Source of the DNA: Jejubacter calystegiae
GTDB taxonomy: Bacteria > Pseudomonadota > Gammaproteobacteria > Enterobacterales > Enterobacteriaceae
Reading direction: 5' to 3'
Length of the DNA stretch: 64,000 nucleotides
Assembly (NCBI RefSeq): GCF_005671395.1
Contig: NZ_CP040428.1
Coordinates: 930,001 to 994,000 of the forward strand
Part shown: positions 45,440 through 55,733 of the stretch, one piece after another
Layout: every line of letters starts with the position of its first letter
How positions within the stretch are numbered: position 1 is the first letter of the stretch
The notes under the pieces: generated by a model
Database searches by the model: none
Seen by the model: the letters and a program-made list of their open reading frames with translations, nothing else
What the model was told of the DNA's origin: nothing
Made by a program: the position numbers and the translations under genes

Positions 45440-46900
45440 TCATTCCCCCAACATCAGCGGTTCCAGGCGGTGATACAACTCGCTAAAGACCTTACGCTGC
45501 TCGATATAGCGCTGATGGCGCGCCGTATCCGGTTCATGACGCTGCTCCAGCGCCAGTTGCGGTAGCAGTTCGCTGAGCGGGCGTTCGGGGGACAGCGCTA
45601 TCTGCGCCAGCCGGGCAGCGCCCAGCGCAGGGCCCACGTCGCCGCCAGTGCGATAATCCAGCACCTGACCGCTGATATCCGCCAGCATCTGGCGCCAGTA
45701 CGGGCTACGAGCGCCGCCGCCGATTAGCGTGACGCTCTGCGGAGTCACGCCACATTCGTGCACCACGTCCATACCTTCCGCCAGACCATAACCCACGCCT
45801 TCCAGCACCGCACGCGCCAGCTCCGCCGGACCGTGCTGATGGGTCAAACCAAAGAATACGCCTTTGGCTTCGGGATTGTTATGCGGCGTCCGTTCACCGG
45901 ACAGATAAGGCAGAAACCAGAGATCCCCCGCCTGCTCGTCTGCTTTCTGAGCCGCCGCCAGCAGGGCCGGTACGTTTTCCATCCCCGTCAGCCGCGCGGC
46001 CCAGTCCAGACAGGAGGCCGCGCTCAGCATCACCGACATCAGATGCCAGCGCTGAGGCAGCGCATGGCAGAAGCTGTGCACCGCCCGCTCCGGTTTACTC
46101 AGAAACCCATCGCTGACGGCGAAATAGACCCCGGAGGTGCCCAGCGACAGCATGGCCTGGCCGGCATCGGCCATTCCTACGCCCACGGCGCCTGCGGCAT
46201 TATCCCCGCCACCAGCCACCACCGGCACGCAGCCCATTCCCCAGGCCTCGGCCACCGCTTTACGCAGATAGCCGGTGACGTCACAACCTTCGAACAGTGC
46301 GGGCATCTGCGACCTGTTCATATCACAGGCCGCCAGCATTTCGTCACTCCAGTCGCGTTTTGCGACATCGAGCCACATGGTGCCCGCCGCATCCGACATA
46401 TCGCTGGCGAATTCACCAGTCATCCGCAGCCGCAGATAATCCTTCGGCAGCAGAACTTTATCCAGTTGCCGGAAAATATCCGGTTCATGACGAGCGACCC
46501 ACACCAGCTTGGGCGCAGTAAAGCCAGGCATAATCAGGTTGCCGGTAATACGCCGCGAAGCAGGCACCTGGGATTCCAGCCAGCCGCACTCTTTGGCGCA
46601 GCGACCGTCGTTCCACAGAATCGCCGGTCGCAGCACCTGCTGCTGTTTATCCAGTAGCGTGGCGCCGTGCATCTGCCCGGACAGCCCGATAGCTTTCACG
46701 CCCGTCAGCGAATGCTGACTGGCTAGTCCGCGCATAGCGGCATCGGTGACCTGCCACCACTCTTGCGGATCCTGTTCAGACCAGAGCGGGTGGGGGCGCG
46801 ACACCGTTAGCTTCTGGGTGCAGGATGCCAGGACTTCGCCCTCTTCCCCCAGCAAAATCGCCTTCACCCCGGAGGTACCCAGATCGATCCCGATATACAT
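45440..46900 (-). CDS. xylB: Xylulokinase
   Basis: A 486-residue FGGY kinase (E. coli 484) that phosphorylates D-xylulose to xylulose 5-phosphate. MYIGIDLGTSGVKAIL phosphate-1 motif, LSGQMHGATLLD, VAGGGDNAAGAVGVG (catalytic Asp region) and the FGGY signature-like VTLIGGGARSPYWRQMLADI are present. It follows xylA with a 49-bp gap containing a GC-rich hairpin. Confidence 0.97.
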   Translation of the reverse strand: MYIGIDLGTSGVKAILLGEEGEVLASCTQKLTVSRPHPLWSEQDPQEWWQVTDAAMRGLASQHSLTGVKAIGLSGQMHGATLLDKQQQVLRPAILWNDGRCAKECGWLESQVPASRRITGNLIMPGFTAPKLVWVARHEPDIFRQLDKVLLPKDYLRLRMTGEFASDMSDAAGTMWLDVAKRDWSDEMLAACDMNRSQMPALFEGCDVTGYLRKAVAEAWGMGCVPVVAGGGDNAAGAVGVGMADAGQAMLSLGTSGVYFAVSDGFLSKPERAVHSFCHALPQRWHLMSVMLSAASCLDWAARLTGMENVPALLAAAQKADEQAGDLWFLPYLSGERTPHNNPEAKGVFFGLTHQHGPAELARAVLEGVGYGLAEGMDVVHECGVTPQSVTLIGGGARSPYWRQMLADISGQVLDYRTGGDVGPALGAARLAQIALSPERPLSELLPQLALEQRHEPDTARHQRYIEQRKVFSELYHRLEPLMLGE

Positions 46901-46920
46901 ATAAGGCGCTCCTTAGTACT

Positions 46921-46942
46921 GCGCCAGGGTTTCCCCTGGCGC
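46921..46942 (-). other. Intercistronic hairpin between xylA and xylB
   Basis: GCGCCAGGG/CCCTGGCGC, perfect 9-bp stem with a 4-base loop, no U-tract. Probably an mRNA-stability or attenuation element that sets the xylA:xylB ratio. Confidence 0.55.
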
Positions 46943-46949
46943 GCTAACC

Positions 46950-48272
46950 TTACTTATCAAAGATATAGTGATTGACCAGGTTTTCAAGCTGCTCCTGGTG
47001 ACCGCTCTTATGGTGCGGCGCCAGATTGTGCTGCTGCGCATATTCCGCCACCTGCGCCAGATTCATCTGTCCTTTCAGAATTTGCTGACCCAGCTCGCCG
47101 TTCCACCCGGCATAGCGCTGCGCGACCCGCCGGTCCAGCTCACCGTCTTCCACCATACCTGCCGCAATTTTCAGCGCCAGCGCCATGGTGTCCATCGCGC
47201 CGATATGGCCATAGAACAGGTCATAAGGATCGGTGCTCTGACGGCGTACTTTGGCGTCGAAGTTCAGGCCGCCAGTCGTGAAGCCGCCCGCTTTAAGGAT
47301 TTCATGCATCACCAGCGCGTTCTCTTCCACGCTGTTCGGGAACTGGTCGGTATCCCAGCCCAGCTGCGGGTCACCGCGGTTAGCATCCACCGAGCCGAAC
47401 AGCCCCAGCGCGATAGCCGTAGCGATTTCGTGATGGAAAGAGTGGCCAGCCAGAGTGGCATGGTTCGCTTCAATGTTCAGTTTGATCTCTTTTTCCAGAC
47501 CAAACTGCTTCAGGAAGCCGTAAACCGTGGCGGCATCATAGTCATACTGATGCTTGGTCGGCTCCTGCGGCTTGGGCTCAATCAACAGGGTGCCCTGGAA
47601 ACCAATCTTGTGTTTGTGCTCTACCACCATCTGCATAAAGCGGCCGATCTGCTCGCGCTCCTGACGCAGGTCAGTGTTCAGCAGGGTTTCGTAGCCTTCG
47701 CGGCCCCCCCACAGCACGTAGTTCTCACCGCCGAGTTTATGAGTCGCTTCCATAGCGCTAACGACCTGGGTCGCCGCCCAGGCGAAAACTTCCGGGTCTG
47801 GGTTGGTGGCGGCACCGGCGCCGTAGCGCGGGTTAGTAAAGCAGTTGGCGGTGCCCCACAACAGCTTTACACCGCTCTGCTGCTGCTTCGCGGCCAGAAC
47901 CTCAACCATATGCGCGAAGTTATTGCGGTATTCACGCAGCGAGCCGCCTTCGGGGGAGACATCCACATCGTGGAAGCAGTAGTAAGGTACGTTCAGCTTA
48001 TGGAAAAACTCAAAGGCGACATCCGCCTTGCGCTCGGCAAGCGCCAGCGCATCGCCCGACTGCTGCCAGGGGCGTTCGAACGCGCCCACGCCAAACATAT
48101 CGTTACCGTTCCAGCAGAAGGTGTGCCAGTAGCAGGCGGCGAAGCGCAGGTGATCTTCCATGCGCTTACCCAGTACCAGCTCATCCGGGTTGTAGTGGCG
48201 GAATGCCAGCGGATTGGTGGTTTTCGGCCCTTCGTAACGTACGCGGTCGAGTTTATCGAAATAAGCTTCCAT
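46950..48272 (-). CDS. xylA: Xylose isomerase
   Basis: A 440-residue xylose isomerase, the same length as E. coli. Catalytic HDVD (His101, Asp104), the metal-site segments [21 protein letters not shown] and [19 protein letters not shown] are all intact. The frame extends to 48350, but ATG 48272 with GGAG upstream gives the family N-terminus. First gene of xylAB, divergent from xylR. The xylFGH transporter genes that follow in K-12 on the other strand are absent, so xylose must enter by another route. Confidence 0.97.
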   Translation of the reverse strand: MEAYFDKLDRVRYEGPKTTNPLAFRHYNPDELVLGKRMEDHLRFAACYWHTFCWNGNDMFGVGAFERPWQQSGDALALAERKADVAFEFFHKLNVPYYCFHDVDVSPEGGSLREYRNNFAHMVEVLAAKQQQSGVKLLWGTANCFTNPRYGAGAATNPDPEVFAWAATQVVSAMEATHKLGGENYVLWGGREGYETLLNTDLRQEREQIGRFMQMVVEHKHKIGFQGTLLIEPKPQEPTKHQYDYDAATVYGFLKQFGLEKEIKLNIEANHATLAGHSFHHEIATAIALGLFGSVDANRGDPQLGWDTDQFPNSVEENALVMHEILKAGGFTTGGLNFDAKVRRQSTDPYDLFYGHIGAMDTMALALKIAAGMVEDGELDRRVAQRYAGWNGELGQQILKGQMNLAQVAEYAQQHNLAPHHKSGHQEQLENLVNHYIFDK

Positions 48273-48596
48273 AGTCGGCTCCAGATTCAAAATAACAGCA
48301 TCAGGTAGTGATGGTTTATTTATCCTGGATTTTCCGCTTTTCCGGCTCAATTACGTTATTTCACACCGCGATTAAGAGAATACACAAACGTGCGCCAGAT
48401 CCCAAAAAGCCTTACTGCACCGCGAATCCGCACGTTTTATCGCCGGTTTGCGCAGGGGAAAAATAAAACCAAAAAACGTAACTCAAAAATAAAAAACAGG
48501 ATTGTCGGCCGCGATCGCAATTCCAGACCATGGTTTCCCTCCAGGAGGCCCGTTTATGGTATTGAAAAGGGAGATTCATCCAGGTAACAGAAAAAT
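48273..48596. promoter_or_regulatory. xylA / xylR divergent control region
   Basis: The minus-strand text GTGTGAAATAACGTAATTGAGC (two adjoining parts, 48336-48357) matches the E. coli xylA upstream GAAATAAC-TAATTGAGC element and contains a CRP half-site TGTGA. The middle (48460-48510) is rich in A and holds repeated AAAAA tracts. XylR operators are expected here; exact limits not fixed. Confidence 0.5.
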
Positions 48597-49787
48597 ATGT
48601 TTGAGAAACGTCACCGCATTACGCTGTTATTCAATGCCAACAAGGCCTACGACCGCCAGGTGGTGGAAGGGGTAGGCGAATATTTGCAGGCGTCTCAGTC
48701 CGAGTGGGATATTTTCATCGAAGAGGATTTCCGTACTCGTCTCGATAACATCAGCCAGTGGCTGGGAGACGGCGTTATCGCCGACTTTGATGATAAAGAA
48801 ATTGAAACCCTGCTCAGTGGCACCAACGTGCCCATCATCGGTGTGGGAGGTTCTTACCACGATCCCGCACTCTATCCACAGGTGCATTATATCGCGACTG
48901 ACAACTTCGCCCTGATCGAGCGCGCCTTTCTACATCTGAAAGAAAAAGGGCTGCATCGCTTCGCCTTCTACGGACTGCCCGCCAGCAGCGGCAAACGCTG
49001 GGCGGAAGAACGGGAACTCGCTTTTCGCCAGCTAATGGAGCGGGAACAGTATCGCGGCGTGGTTTACCAGGGCCAGGAGACAGCCCCGGAGAACTGGCAG
49101 TACGCCCAGAACCGGCTGGCGGACTGGGTGCAAACGCTACCGCCCCAGACCGGCATCATCGCCGTGACCGATGCCCGGGCGCGCCACCTGCTACAGGTAT
49201 GCGATCACCTGCACATCCCGGTGCCTGAAAAACTGTGCGTCATCGGCATCGATAACGAAGAGCTGAGCCGCTATCTTTCCCGGGTGGCGCTCTCTTCCGT
49301 TGCCCAGGGGGCCCGCCAGATGGGCTACCAGGCCGCCAGCCTGCTGCATCGCCTGCTGGCAGGCGAACAGCCGCCGTTACAGCGAATACTGGTGCCCCCC
49401 ACCCGGGTGGTGGAGCGTCGTTCCACCGACTATCGTTCGCTGCACGATCCCGCCGTCATTCAGGCCATGCACTACATCCGCAACCACGCCTGCAAGGGCA
49501 TTAAGGTCGAACAGGTGCTGGATGCCGTGGGTATCTCGCGCTCCAATCTGGAAAAGCGCTTTAAGGAGGAGGCAGGCGAAACCATCCACGCCGTGATCCA
49601 TGCCGAAAAGCTGGAGAAGGCCCGTAGCCTGCTGGTCGCCACTTCGCTGTCGATTAATGAGATTTCACGGATGTGCGGCTATCCGTCGCTACAGTATTTC
49701 TATTCGGTGTTCCGTAAGGAATATCAGACCACGCCCCGGGACTATCGGGAACGCCATAACGAGGTGGGTGTGCGCGGCGAAACATAG
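48597..49787 (+). CDS. xylR: Xylose operon activator XylR
   Basis: A 396-residue AraC-family activator: N-terminal LacI-like xylose-binding domain (HRITLLFNANKAYDRQVVEGVGEYLQASQSEWDIFIEEDFR; GIIAVTDARARHLLQVCDHL; VIGIDNEELSRYLSRVALSSVAQGARQMGY) and two C-terminal AraC helix-turn-helix units (QVLDAVGISRSNLEKRFKEEAG; INEISRMCGYPSLQYFYSVFRKEYQTTPRDYR). It activates xylAB with xylose and CRP. It now lies directly opposite xylA because xylFGH is missing. Confidence 0.97.
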   Translation: MFEKRHRITLLFNANKAYDRQVVEGVGEYLQASQSEWDIFIEEDFRTRLDNISQWLGDGVIADFDDKEIETLLSGTNVPIIGVGGSYHDPALYPQVHYIATDNFALIERAFLHLKEKGLHRFAFYGLPASSGKRWAEERELAFRQLMEREQYRGVVYQGQETAPENWQYAQNRLADWVQTLPPQTGIIAVTDARARHLLQVCDHLHIPVPEKLCVIGIDNEELSRYLSRVALSSVAQGARQMGYQAASLLHRLLAGEQPPLQRILVPPTRVVERRSTDYRSLHDPAVIQAMHYIRNHACKGIKVEQVLDAVGISRSNLEKRFKEEAGETIHAVIHAEKLEKARSLLVATSLSINEISRMCGYPSLQYFYSVFRKEYQTTPRDYRERHNEVGVRGET

Positions 49788-49802
49788 CGCAGGGCGCTAA
49801 AC

Positions 49803-49832
49803 GGCAAAGCCCCCGCAAGCGGGGGCTTTGCC
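49803..49832. terminator. Strong bidirectional terminator between xylR and bax
   Basis: Perfect 14-bp stem GGCAAAGCCCCCGC/GCGGGGGCTTTGCC with AA loop between the convergent stops. Confidence 0.82.
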
Positions 49833-49848
49833 TGTCAGGCTACCGGTA

Positions 49849-50670
49849 TCAGTTTGATGCGGTCAGCAGATGCTGGTTGCTCTGATACAGAGAGAACAGG
49901 TAGTTGTTGTAGCTCTTTCCTTTGGTGGAGTAGCCCTTCAACTTGTGGATCATGTTGCTCGCCGTCAGTTCCGTATCCGACTTGCGCAACTGAGCACGCG
50001 ACTGCCGGAAGGATTTGTAAGCCGGATGCGTGTTCAGGTTATTCACGTAAGCCGTCACAGACTCCTTTACCGAGTCAAAGTGCTGGTATCCGCCAATCTT
50101 CCCCGCACTGCGATTACAGCTACGGCTGGAGCACTTCATTCCAAACAGGTTAGTGTTGGCGCGAGCCAGTTTGGAGGTTCCCCACCCGCTCTCGACCGCC
50201 GCCATGGTCACCACCATGCTGCTGGGAATAATGTCTACGCGCTCCAGAAGCGTGTTCCAGGGCACTGAACGGGTATTCCCGCTCCAGGACACCTTATAGC
50301 GTGACGCCAGCGCCTTCAGTCGCGCCTTCTCGGAAGGTGACCAACGGCCGTCGTAACGCTTTTGCACCAACCAGTTACGGTCTGCGGTAATCGCCGCATT
50401 CTGGTGCTTGATAGAAGGCATCACCGTCCGGATAAAAGCCTTTTTCCTGGCCGTTCCGGAAGGGTATTTTCGCAAATCAGGAAGTGGTCCGCTTTCACTA
50501 TTGCGAGAATACTCTTTATTATTTTTTGTCAGTAACTTACTTTGTGTAGTCTGGGCTTTATGACTCGTTATTCCTGTCTCTTGCTTGCTCGCCAGCGCGT
50601 TGCCGGCAAACCCCCACGCGAGAGACAGGATTACCGCAGCCCCGACGCGTCGGTAGCGTGACGATATCAT
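49849..50670 (-). CDS. bax: Bax, glucosaminidase-domain protein
   Basis: A 273-residue exported protein with signal peptide (cleavage after ALA, about residue 27), a basic spacer, and a LYZ2/FlgJ-like glucosaminidase domain with the catalytic Glu in MAAVESGWGTSKLARANTNLFGMKC and YVNNLNTHPAYKSFR. Probably a peptidoglycan hydrolase; E. coli Bax is uncharacterised. Neighbour avtA follows directly where K-12 has malS between. Confidence 0.94.
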   Translation of the reverse strand: MISSRYRRVGAAVILSLAWGFAGNALASKQETGITSHKAQTTQSKLLTKNNKEYSRNSESGPLPDLRKYPSGTARKKAFIRTVMPSIKHQNAAITADRNWLVQKRYDGRWSPSEKARLKALASRYKVSWSGNTRSVPWNTLLERVDIIPSSMVVTMAAVESGWGTSKLARANTNLFGMKCSSRSCNRSAGKIGGYQHFDSVKESVTAYVNNLNTHPAYKSFRQSRAQLRKSDTELTASNMIHKLKGYSTKGKSYNNYLFSLYQSNQHLLTASN

Positions 50671-51077
50671 TATGTCTCCTGGTCGGATGCGACAGCGTCA
50701 TACATCCTTTGTTATTAAAAAGTAAAATTCAGGAATAAACCCGAAGAAGTATATCAAAGTACCGGCTTCGGGACACTAAATGAATAAACCAAATCCGAAT
50801 CAGTGTCACGAAATTAGCGCCATAATGGGGTACGAGATTGCTAATTTTGATTATTTTCCCGTTATTTCAATAATTAAAATCCCAGAAAAATCGTGACCGC
50901 ATGCAGCGACTCAATCTTCCTCTTTCTATATCCAAACGACAAAATCAGTCTTTTAATCCAAAAAAATCAAATTAAAAAGCATAATACACCAGACCATACG
51001 GCAGCGCACAGTTTGCAGAGCGAGAACTCTGGCGCTATGGTTAGCTCCTTCCCCTGGCTTTCGACTGACTGACCGCT
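50671..51077. other. Non-coding bax / avtA spacer
   Basis: Divergent promoters are expected. The sequence is AT-rich from 50800 to 51000. No malS coding trace (malS lies here in K-12) and no RNA gene are visible. Confidence 0.45.
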
Positions 51078-52334
51078 ATGACGTTTTCACTTTTCGGCAA
51101 CAAATTTACCCGTCCCTCCGCCATTACCCGCCTGATGGAAGATCTCAACGACGGCTTAAAAACCCCCGGCGCCATCATGCTTGGCGGTGGTAACCCGGCA
51201 CAAATCCCGGCGATGAATGACTACTTCCAGGGACTGCTGGACGAGATGCTCGCCAGTGGTCAATTGACCCGCTCGCTGTGCAATTACGACGGGCCTCAGG
51301 GGAAGGATGAACTGCTGAAAACCCTGGCGTCGATGCTGAGAGAAAGCGAAGGTTGGGATATCGGGCCGCAGAATATTGCACTGACAAATGGCAGTCAGAG
51401 CGCGTTTTTCTACTTATTCAACCTGTTCGCTGGCCGTCGGGCAGACGGCAGCGTGAAGAAGGTTCTGTTCCCGCTGGCACCGGAATATATCGGCTATGCC
51501 GAATCCGGACTGGAAGACGGTCTGTTCGTCTCTAACCGCCCCAATATCGAACTGCTGCCAGACGGCCAGTTTAAATATCACGTCGATTTTGAACATCTGC
51601 ATATCGGCGAAGATACCGGGATGATTTGCGTATCTCGCCCCACCAACCCCACGGGCAACGTGATTACCGACGAAGAGCTGCGCAAGCTGGACGTTATGGC
51701 TAATCAGCACAATGTGCCGCTGGTCATCGATAATGCTTACGGCCTGCCCTTCCCGGGGATCATCTTCAGCGAGGCACGTCCACTGTGGAATCCCAATATC
51801 ATTCTGTGCATGAGCCTTTCCAAGCTCGGCCTGCCGGGAAGCCGCTGCGGTATTATCATCGCCAACGAAGCGCTGATTAGCGCCATCAGCAACATGAACG
51901 GCATTATCAGCCTGGCCCCGGGCGGAGTTGGCCCGGCTATCGCCTGCGAAATGATTAAGCGTAACGATCTGCTGCGCCTGTCAGAAACGGTGATTAAGCC
52001 CTTCTACCAGCAGCGGGTCGAAGAGACCATCGCGATTCTGCGCCGCTGGCTGTCGCCGGAACGCTGTCTTATCCATAAACCGGAAGGCGCCATCTTCCTG
52101 TGGCTCTGGTTTAAAGATCTGCCCATCACCACCGAACAGCTTTACCAGCGCCTGAAGAAACGCGGGGTGCTGATGGTGCCGGGTAACCACTTCTTCCCCG
52201 GGCTGGATAAACCCTGGCCCCATACTCATCAGTGCATGCGAATGAACTATGTGCCGGAACCGGCACAGATTGAGAAAGGGGTTGAGATTCTGGCGGAAGA
52301 GGTCGAGCGAGCCTGGCGCGAAGCTACTCCATAG
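51078..52334 (+). CDS. avtA: Valine-pyruvate aminotransferase AvtA
   Basis: A 418-residue class I/II PLP aminotransferase (E. coli 417) that makes alanine from pyruvate with valine as donor. GGGNPAQIPAMNDYF, NGSQSAFFYLFNLFAGRRADGSVKKVLFPLAPEYIGYA, VSRPTNPTGN, VIDNAYGLPFPG and the PLP lysine in CMSLSKLGLPGSRCG are present. Its final 11 bases overlap the convergent ysaA gene. Confidence 0.97.
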   Translation: MTFSLFGNKFTRPSAITRLMEDLNDGLKTPGAIMLGGGNPAQIPAMNDYFQGLLDEMLASGQLTRSLCNYDGPQGKDELLKTLASMLRESEGWDIGPQNIALTNGSQSAFFYLFNLFAGRRADGSVKKVLFPLAPEYIGYAESGLEDGLFVSNRPNIELLPDGQFKYHVDFEHLHIGEDTGMICVSRPTNPTGNVITDEELRKLDVMANQHNVPLVIDNAYGLPFPGIIFSEARPLWNPNIILCMSLSKLGLPGSRCGIIIANEALISAISNMNGIISLAPGGVGPAIACEMIKRNDLLRLSETVIKPFYQQRVEETIAILRRWLSPERCLIHKPEGAIFLWLWFKDLPITTEQLYQRLKKRGVLMVPGNHFFPGLDKPWPHTHQCMRMNYVPEPAQIEKGVEILAEEVERAWREATP

Positions 52335-52833
52335 CCGACGGCACGCAGGCCGTTCGCTGTCGTTTGCGTACGCCAGCGGCGGTTAACGCCCGGTCATCCA
52401 GACAGCCGAGCGCCCCGGTAGGGCAGACGCTAACGCAGGCCGGGCCGCCTGCCCGTTCGTGGCACAGATCGCACTTCACTATCTGCATCCCCTCACCTGC
52501 CGGGGCTGCCACGATATTAATGGCGCCGAACGGGCAAACTACCATGCAGTGCTTACAGCCAATGCAATCCGCATCACGCATACGGATTGCGCCGCCTTCG
52601 CGCCACAAAGCGCCGGTGGGGCAAGCGCCGGCACAAGGCGCCGCTTCGCACTGACGACAGGCCAGCGCCACAGACACCTTCCCTTCTTTCACCACCTGAA
52701 TGCGCGACAGCAGCGTCTGTGCAGTTAATCCCTGTACGCTGTGCTCCGCCCGGTGAGCCACCGCACAGGCCACTTCACAGGTCCGGCAACCGATGCACTT
52801 TGCCGCATCGGCGAAAATAAAACGGTTCATCAT
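52324..52833 (-). CDS. ysaA: Four-cluster ferredoxin-like protein YsaA (HydN type)
   Basis: A 169-residue polyferredoxin of the HydN/HycB/DmsB electron-transfer type with four cysteine groups: CIGCRTCEVAC, CRQCEAAPCAGACPTGAL, CIGCKHCMVVCPFGA and CDLCHERAGGPACVSVCPTGAL, enough for four 4Fe-4S clusters. No signal peptide. Electron partner unknown. Either of two adjacent ATG codons could start it. Located between avtA and aldB; K-12 has the yiaJ-yiaS block inserted after it, absent here. Confidence 0.9.
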   Translation of the reverse strand: MMNRFIFADAAKCIGCRTCEVACAVAHRAEHSVQGLTAQTLLSRIQVVKEGKVSVALACRQCEAAPCAGACPTGALWREGGAIRMRDADCIGCKHCMVVCPFGAINIVAAPAGEGMQIVKCDLCHERAGGPACVSVCPTGALGCLDDRALTAAGVRKRQRTACVPSAME

Positions 52834-52986
52834 CCTTATCTCTCCGTTTCTGGATTGCCTGTAACATACTCACAGTGACGGAGAGCGTTATTGATCCCGG
52901 TAGTCGTGCTGGCGATTTTTCTTCCCTTAATGTAAAAAACGCCCGGAACGGCTGGAAGTCGCCCGAGCGTAACAGGACCGGCTGTT

Positions 52987-54513
52987 TTAAAAGAGCCCCT
53001 GCGGCTTTTCTGAGTAACTTACCAGCAGGCATTTGGTCTGTTGATAGTGCTCCAGCATCATTTTATGAGTCTCCCGGCCAATACCGGATTGTTTATATCC
53101 ACCGAAGGCGGCATGGGCAGGATAAGCATGGTAGCAGTTAGTCCAGACTCTCCCGGCCTGAATACCACGCCCCATGCGATAAGCCAGAGCGCCGTTCCGG
53201 CTCCAGACACCGGCCCCCAAACCATATTGCGTGTCATTGGCGATAGCCAGGGCCTCTTCCGGCGTTTTAAAAGTCGTCACCGCAAGCACGGGGCCAAAGA
53301 TTTCCTCCTGAAAGATTCGCATTTTATTGTGACCACTCATGACCGTCGGCTCCAGATAAAAGCCCCCTTCCAGCGCTCCGGTCTGACGGCGCACTTTACC
53401 GCCCAGTAGCAAATTAGCGCCTTCACGTTTGCCGATATCAATATAATTCAGAATGGCTTCCAATTGTCCCTTTGATACCTGGGCGCCTATTTGCGTCTTT
53501 TCATCCAGAGGATTGCCTCCCCGAATCGCCGCTACTCGCTTCAGAGCACGCTCCATGAAACGCTCATAAATCGATTCCTGAACCAGCGCCCGACTTGGGC
53601 AGGTACATACCTCTCCCTGATTGAAGGCGAACATAGCGAATCCTTCGATGGCCTTCTCCAGATATGCATCGTCACTCGCCATCACATCCTCGAAGAAGAT
53701 ATTGGGAGACTTACCTCCCAGTTCCAGCGTCACTGGAATGATATTGCGGGTAGCGTATTGCATAATCTGCCGCCCCACTTCCGTTGATCCGGTGAAAGCG
53801 ACTTTCGCGATACGCGGCGAAGTTGCCAGATATTCGCCAATTTCTCCACCCGCCCCATTCACGACATTAATCACCCCCGGAGGCAGCAAATCGCCAATAA
53901 GCTCCATCAGGACAAGAACAGACAGCGGCGTAAGACGGGCGGGTTTAAGAACAATAGCGTTCCCGGCCGCCAGCGCAGGCGCCATTTTCCAGCAGGCCAT
54001 CAGTAGCGGAAAATTCCATGGAATTATCTGCCCCACGACGCCCAAAGGTTCATGAAAGTGATAAGCGACAGTATCAGCATCCAGTTCGCTGATTCCCCCT
54101 TCCTGAGCGCGAATACAGGCGGCGAAGTAACGGAAATGATCAATGGATAACGGAACATCGGCGCCCCGGGTTTCACGAACAGGCTTACCGTTATCCCAGG
54201 TTTCAGCGGCCGCCAACAGATCAATATTCTGCTCCATGCGATCGGCAATCGCTAACAGCAGCGATGCCCGTTCCTGTACCGATGTGCTTCCCCACTGCGC
54301 CTTAACCGCATGAGCGGCATCCAGAGCCAGTTCAATATCCTGCCCCGTAGAATTAGCCACCTCGCATAGCGGCTGTCCAGTAATAGGCGTCAGATTCTGA
54401 TACCACTCCCCCGCCTGTGGAGGCGTCCATTCTCCGCCAATATAGTTGTTATAACGGGCTTTCAGACGCAGTGGATAACCATATTCACCGGGCGTTAATG
54501 TATTCTCACTCAT
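52987..54513 (-). CDS. aldB: Aldehyde dehydrogenase B
   Basis: A 508-residue NAD(P)-dependent aldehyde dehydrogenase (E. coli AldB 512). Catalytic Glu in [13 protein letters not shown] and Cys in [15 protein letters not shown]; coenzyme loop [12 protein letters not shown]. It oxidises acetaldehyde and related aldehydes to acids and works with the alcohol dehydrogenase encoded just upstream on the same strand. The 68-bp gap to yiaY contains a hairpin. Confidence 0.95.
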   Translation of the reverse strand: MSENTLTPGEYGYPLRLKARYNNYIGGEWTPPQAGEWYQNLTPITGQPLCEVANSTGQDIELALDAAHAVKAQWGSTSVQERASLLLAIADRMEQNIDLLAAAETWDNGKPVRETRGADVPLSIDHFRYFAACIRAQEGGISELDADTVAYHFHEPLGVVGQIIPWNFPLLMACWKMAPALAAGNAIVLKPARLTPLSVLVLMELIGDLLPPGVINVVNGAGGEIGEYLATSPRIAKVAFTGSTEVGRQIMQYATRNIIPVTLELGGKSPNIFFEDVMASDDAYLEKAIEGFAMFAFNQGEVCTCPSRALVQESIYERFMERALKRVAAIRGGNPLDEKTQIGAQVSKGQLEAILNYIDIGKREGANLLLGGKVRRQTGALEGGFYLEPTVMSGHNKMRIFQEEIFGPVLAVTTFKTPEEALAIANDTQYGLGAGVWSRNGALAYRMGRGIQAGRVWTNCYHAYPAHAAFGGYKQSGIGRETHKMMLEHYQQTKCLLVSYSEKPQGLF

Positions 54514-54545
54514 CGTTCGACTCCTTGCTGATTGTCACGGTTCAT

Positions 54546-54568
54546 CGCGAAGCGCTGGGTGCTTCGCG
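54546..54568 (-). other. Intercistronic hairpin between yiaY and aldB
   Basis: CGCGAAGC/GCTTCGCG perfect 8-bp stem with a 7-base loop and no U-tract in the direction of transcription. Confidence 0.5.
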
Positions 54569-54581
54569 CTGATACTGCGCT

Positions 54582-55733
54582 TTACAACGCCGCACGGTAG
54601 ATAGCGACGATCTCCTCGTGTGTCGCCTGAATCGGATTGGTGAATCCACAGGCGTCCTTCAGGGCGTTATCAGCAAGCACGGAAAAATCCTGCTCTTTCA
54701 CGCCTAATTCGCGCAGACCACGCGGAATACCAACGCGTTGGGCCAACTGCCTGATAGCCGTAATACAGGCATCGGCCCCCTCTGCGGCGTTCAACGCTTC
54801 AACCGCCACGCCAAGCGCGCTGGCGCAATCACGCAGCCTGTCCGCTGAAACCTGCCGGTTAAACATCTGTACGTGAGGCAGCAGCACTGCATTACAGACG
54901 CCGTGCGGCAGGTCGTAAAATCCGCCGAGTTGGTGAGCCATCGCATGAACATAACCCAACGAAGCGTTATTAAACGCCATACCCGCCAGGAATTGCGCCC
55001 AGGCCATCTCCTCCCGAGCCTGGCAGTCATTGCCGCTGGCAACGGCGGTCGGCAGCGCGTGCGCGATCATCGCCATCGCCTTCAGGGCGCAGGCGTCAGT
55101 AATCGGAGTCGCCGCAGTAGAAACGTAGGCTTCAATCGCATGCGTCAGGGCATCCATACCGGTTGCGGCGGTCAACATCGCAGGCATGCCCAGCATGATC
55201 TGCGGATCGTTAACGGAAAGCCTGGGCGTGACATGCTTATCCACAATCGCCATTTTGATATGCCGCTCTTCATCGGTAATGATGCAAAAACGGGTCATCT
55301 CCGATGCCGTGCCAGCCGTGGTATTAATCGCCACCATAGGAAGTTGCGGCTGACGAGAGCGATCGACGCCTTCATAATCACGAATCGTACCGCCGTTAGT
55401 CGCCACTAAAGCAATCGCCTTCGCACAATCATGCGGACTACCGCCGCCTAAAGAAATAACGCACTGGCAATCAGATTCCCGCAATAATGCGAGTCCCGCC
55501 TCTACATTCGCGGTGGTTGGATTGGGATGGGTGCCGTCATAAACGGCGGTCGCGATATTTTCCTGAGCTAAGATCTTAACCAGCATATCTGTCATACCCA
55601 GCCCGGATACCCCCTTATCCGTCACTATCAATGCGCGTTGAAATCCCCACGCCTTCAGGTAGCCAGGCACATCATTAACGCTATGCTGACCGATAACGTT
55701 AACGGAAGGCATATAAAAACAGCTTGTCGTCAT
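54582..55733 (-). CDS. yiaY: Iron-dependent alcohol dehydrogenase YiaY
   Basis: A 383-residue group III Fe-alcohol dehydrogenase, close both to E. coli YiaY (reported L-threonine dehydrogenase activity) and to Zymomonas Adh[39 protein letters not shown] and the metal segment [28 protein letters not shown] with [34 protein letters not shown] are intact. Transcribed into aldB, so alcohol to aldehyde to acid is the likely flow. Confidence 0.93.
   Translation of the reverse strand: MTTSCFYMPSVNVIGQHSVNDVPGYLKAWGFQRALIVTDKGVSGLGMTDMLVKILAQENIATAVYDGTHPNPTTANVEAGLALLRESDCQCVISLGGGSPHDCAKAIALVATNGGTIRDYEGVDRSRQPQLPMVAINTTAGTASEMTRFCIITDEERHIKMAIVDKHVTPRLSVNDPQIMLGMPAMLTAATGMDALTHAIEAYVSTAATPITDACALKAMAMIAHALPTAVASGNDCQAREEMAWAQFLAGMAFNNASLGYVHAMAHQLGGFYDLPHGVCNAVLLPHVQMFNRQVSADRLRDCASALGVAVEALNAAEGADACITAIRQLAQRVGIPRGLRELGVKEQDFSVLADNALKDACGFTNPIQATHEEIVAIYRAAL

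Noticed and set aside
48390-48587. 65-codon plus-strand frame between xylA and xylR
   Set aside because: A lysine-rich translation of the A-tract promoter region without ribosome site or family.
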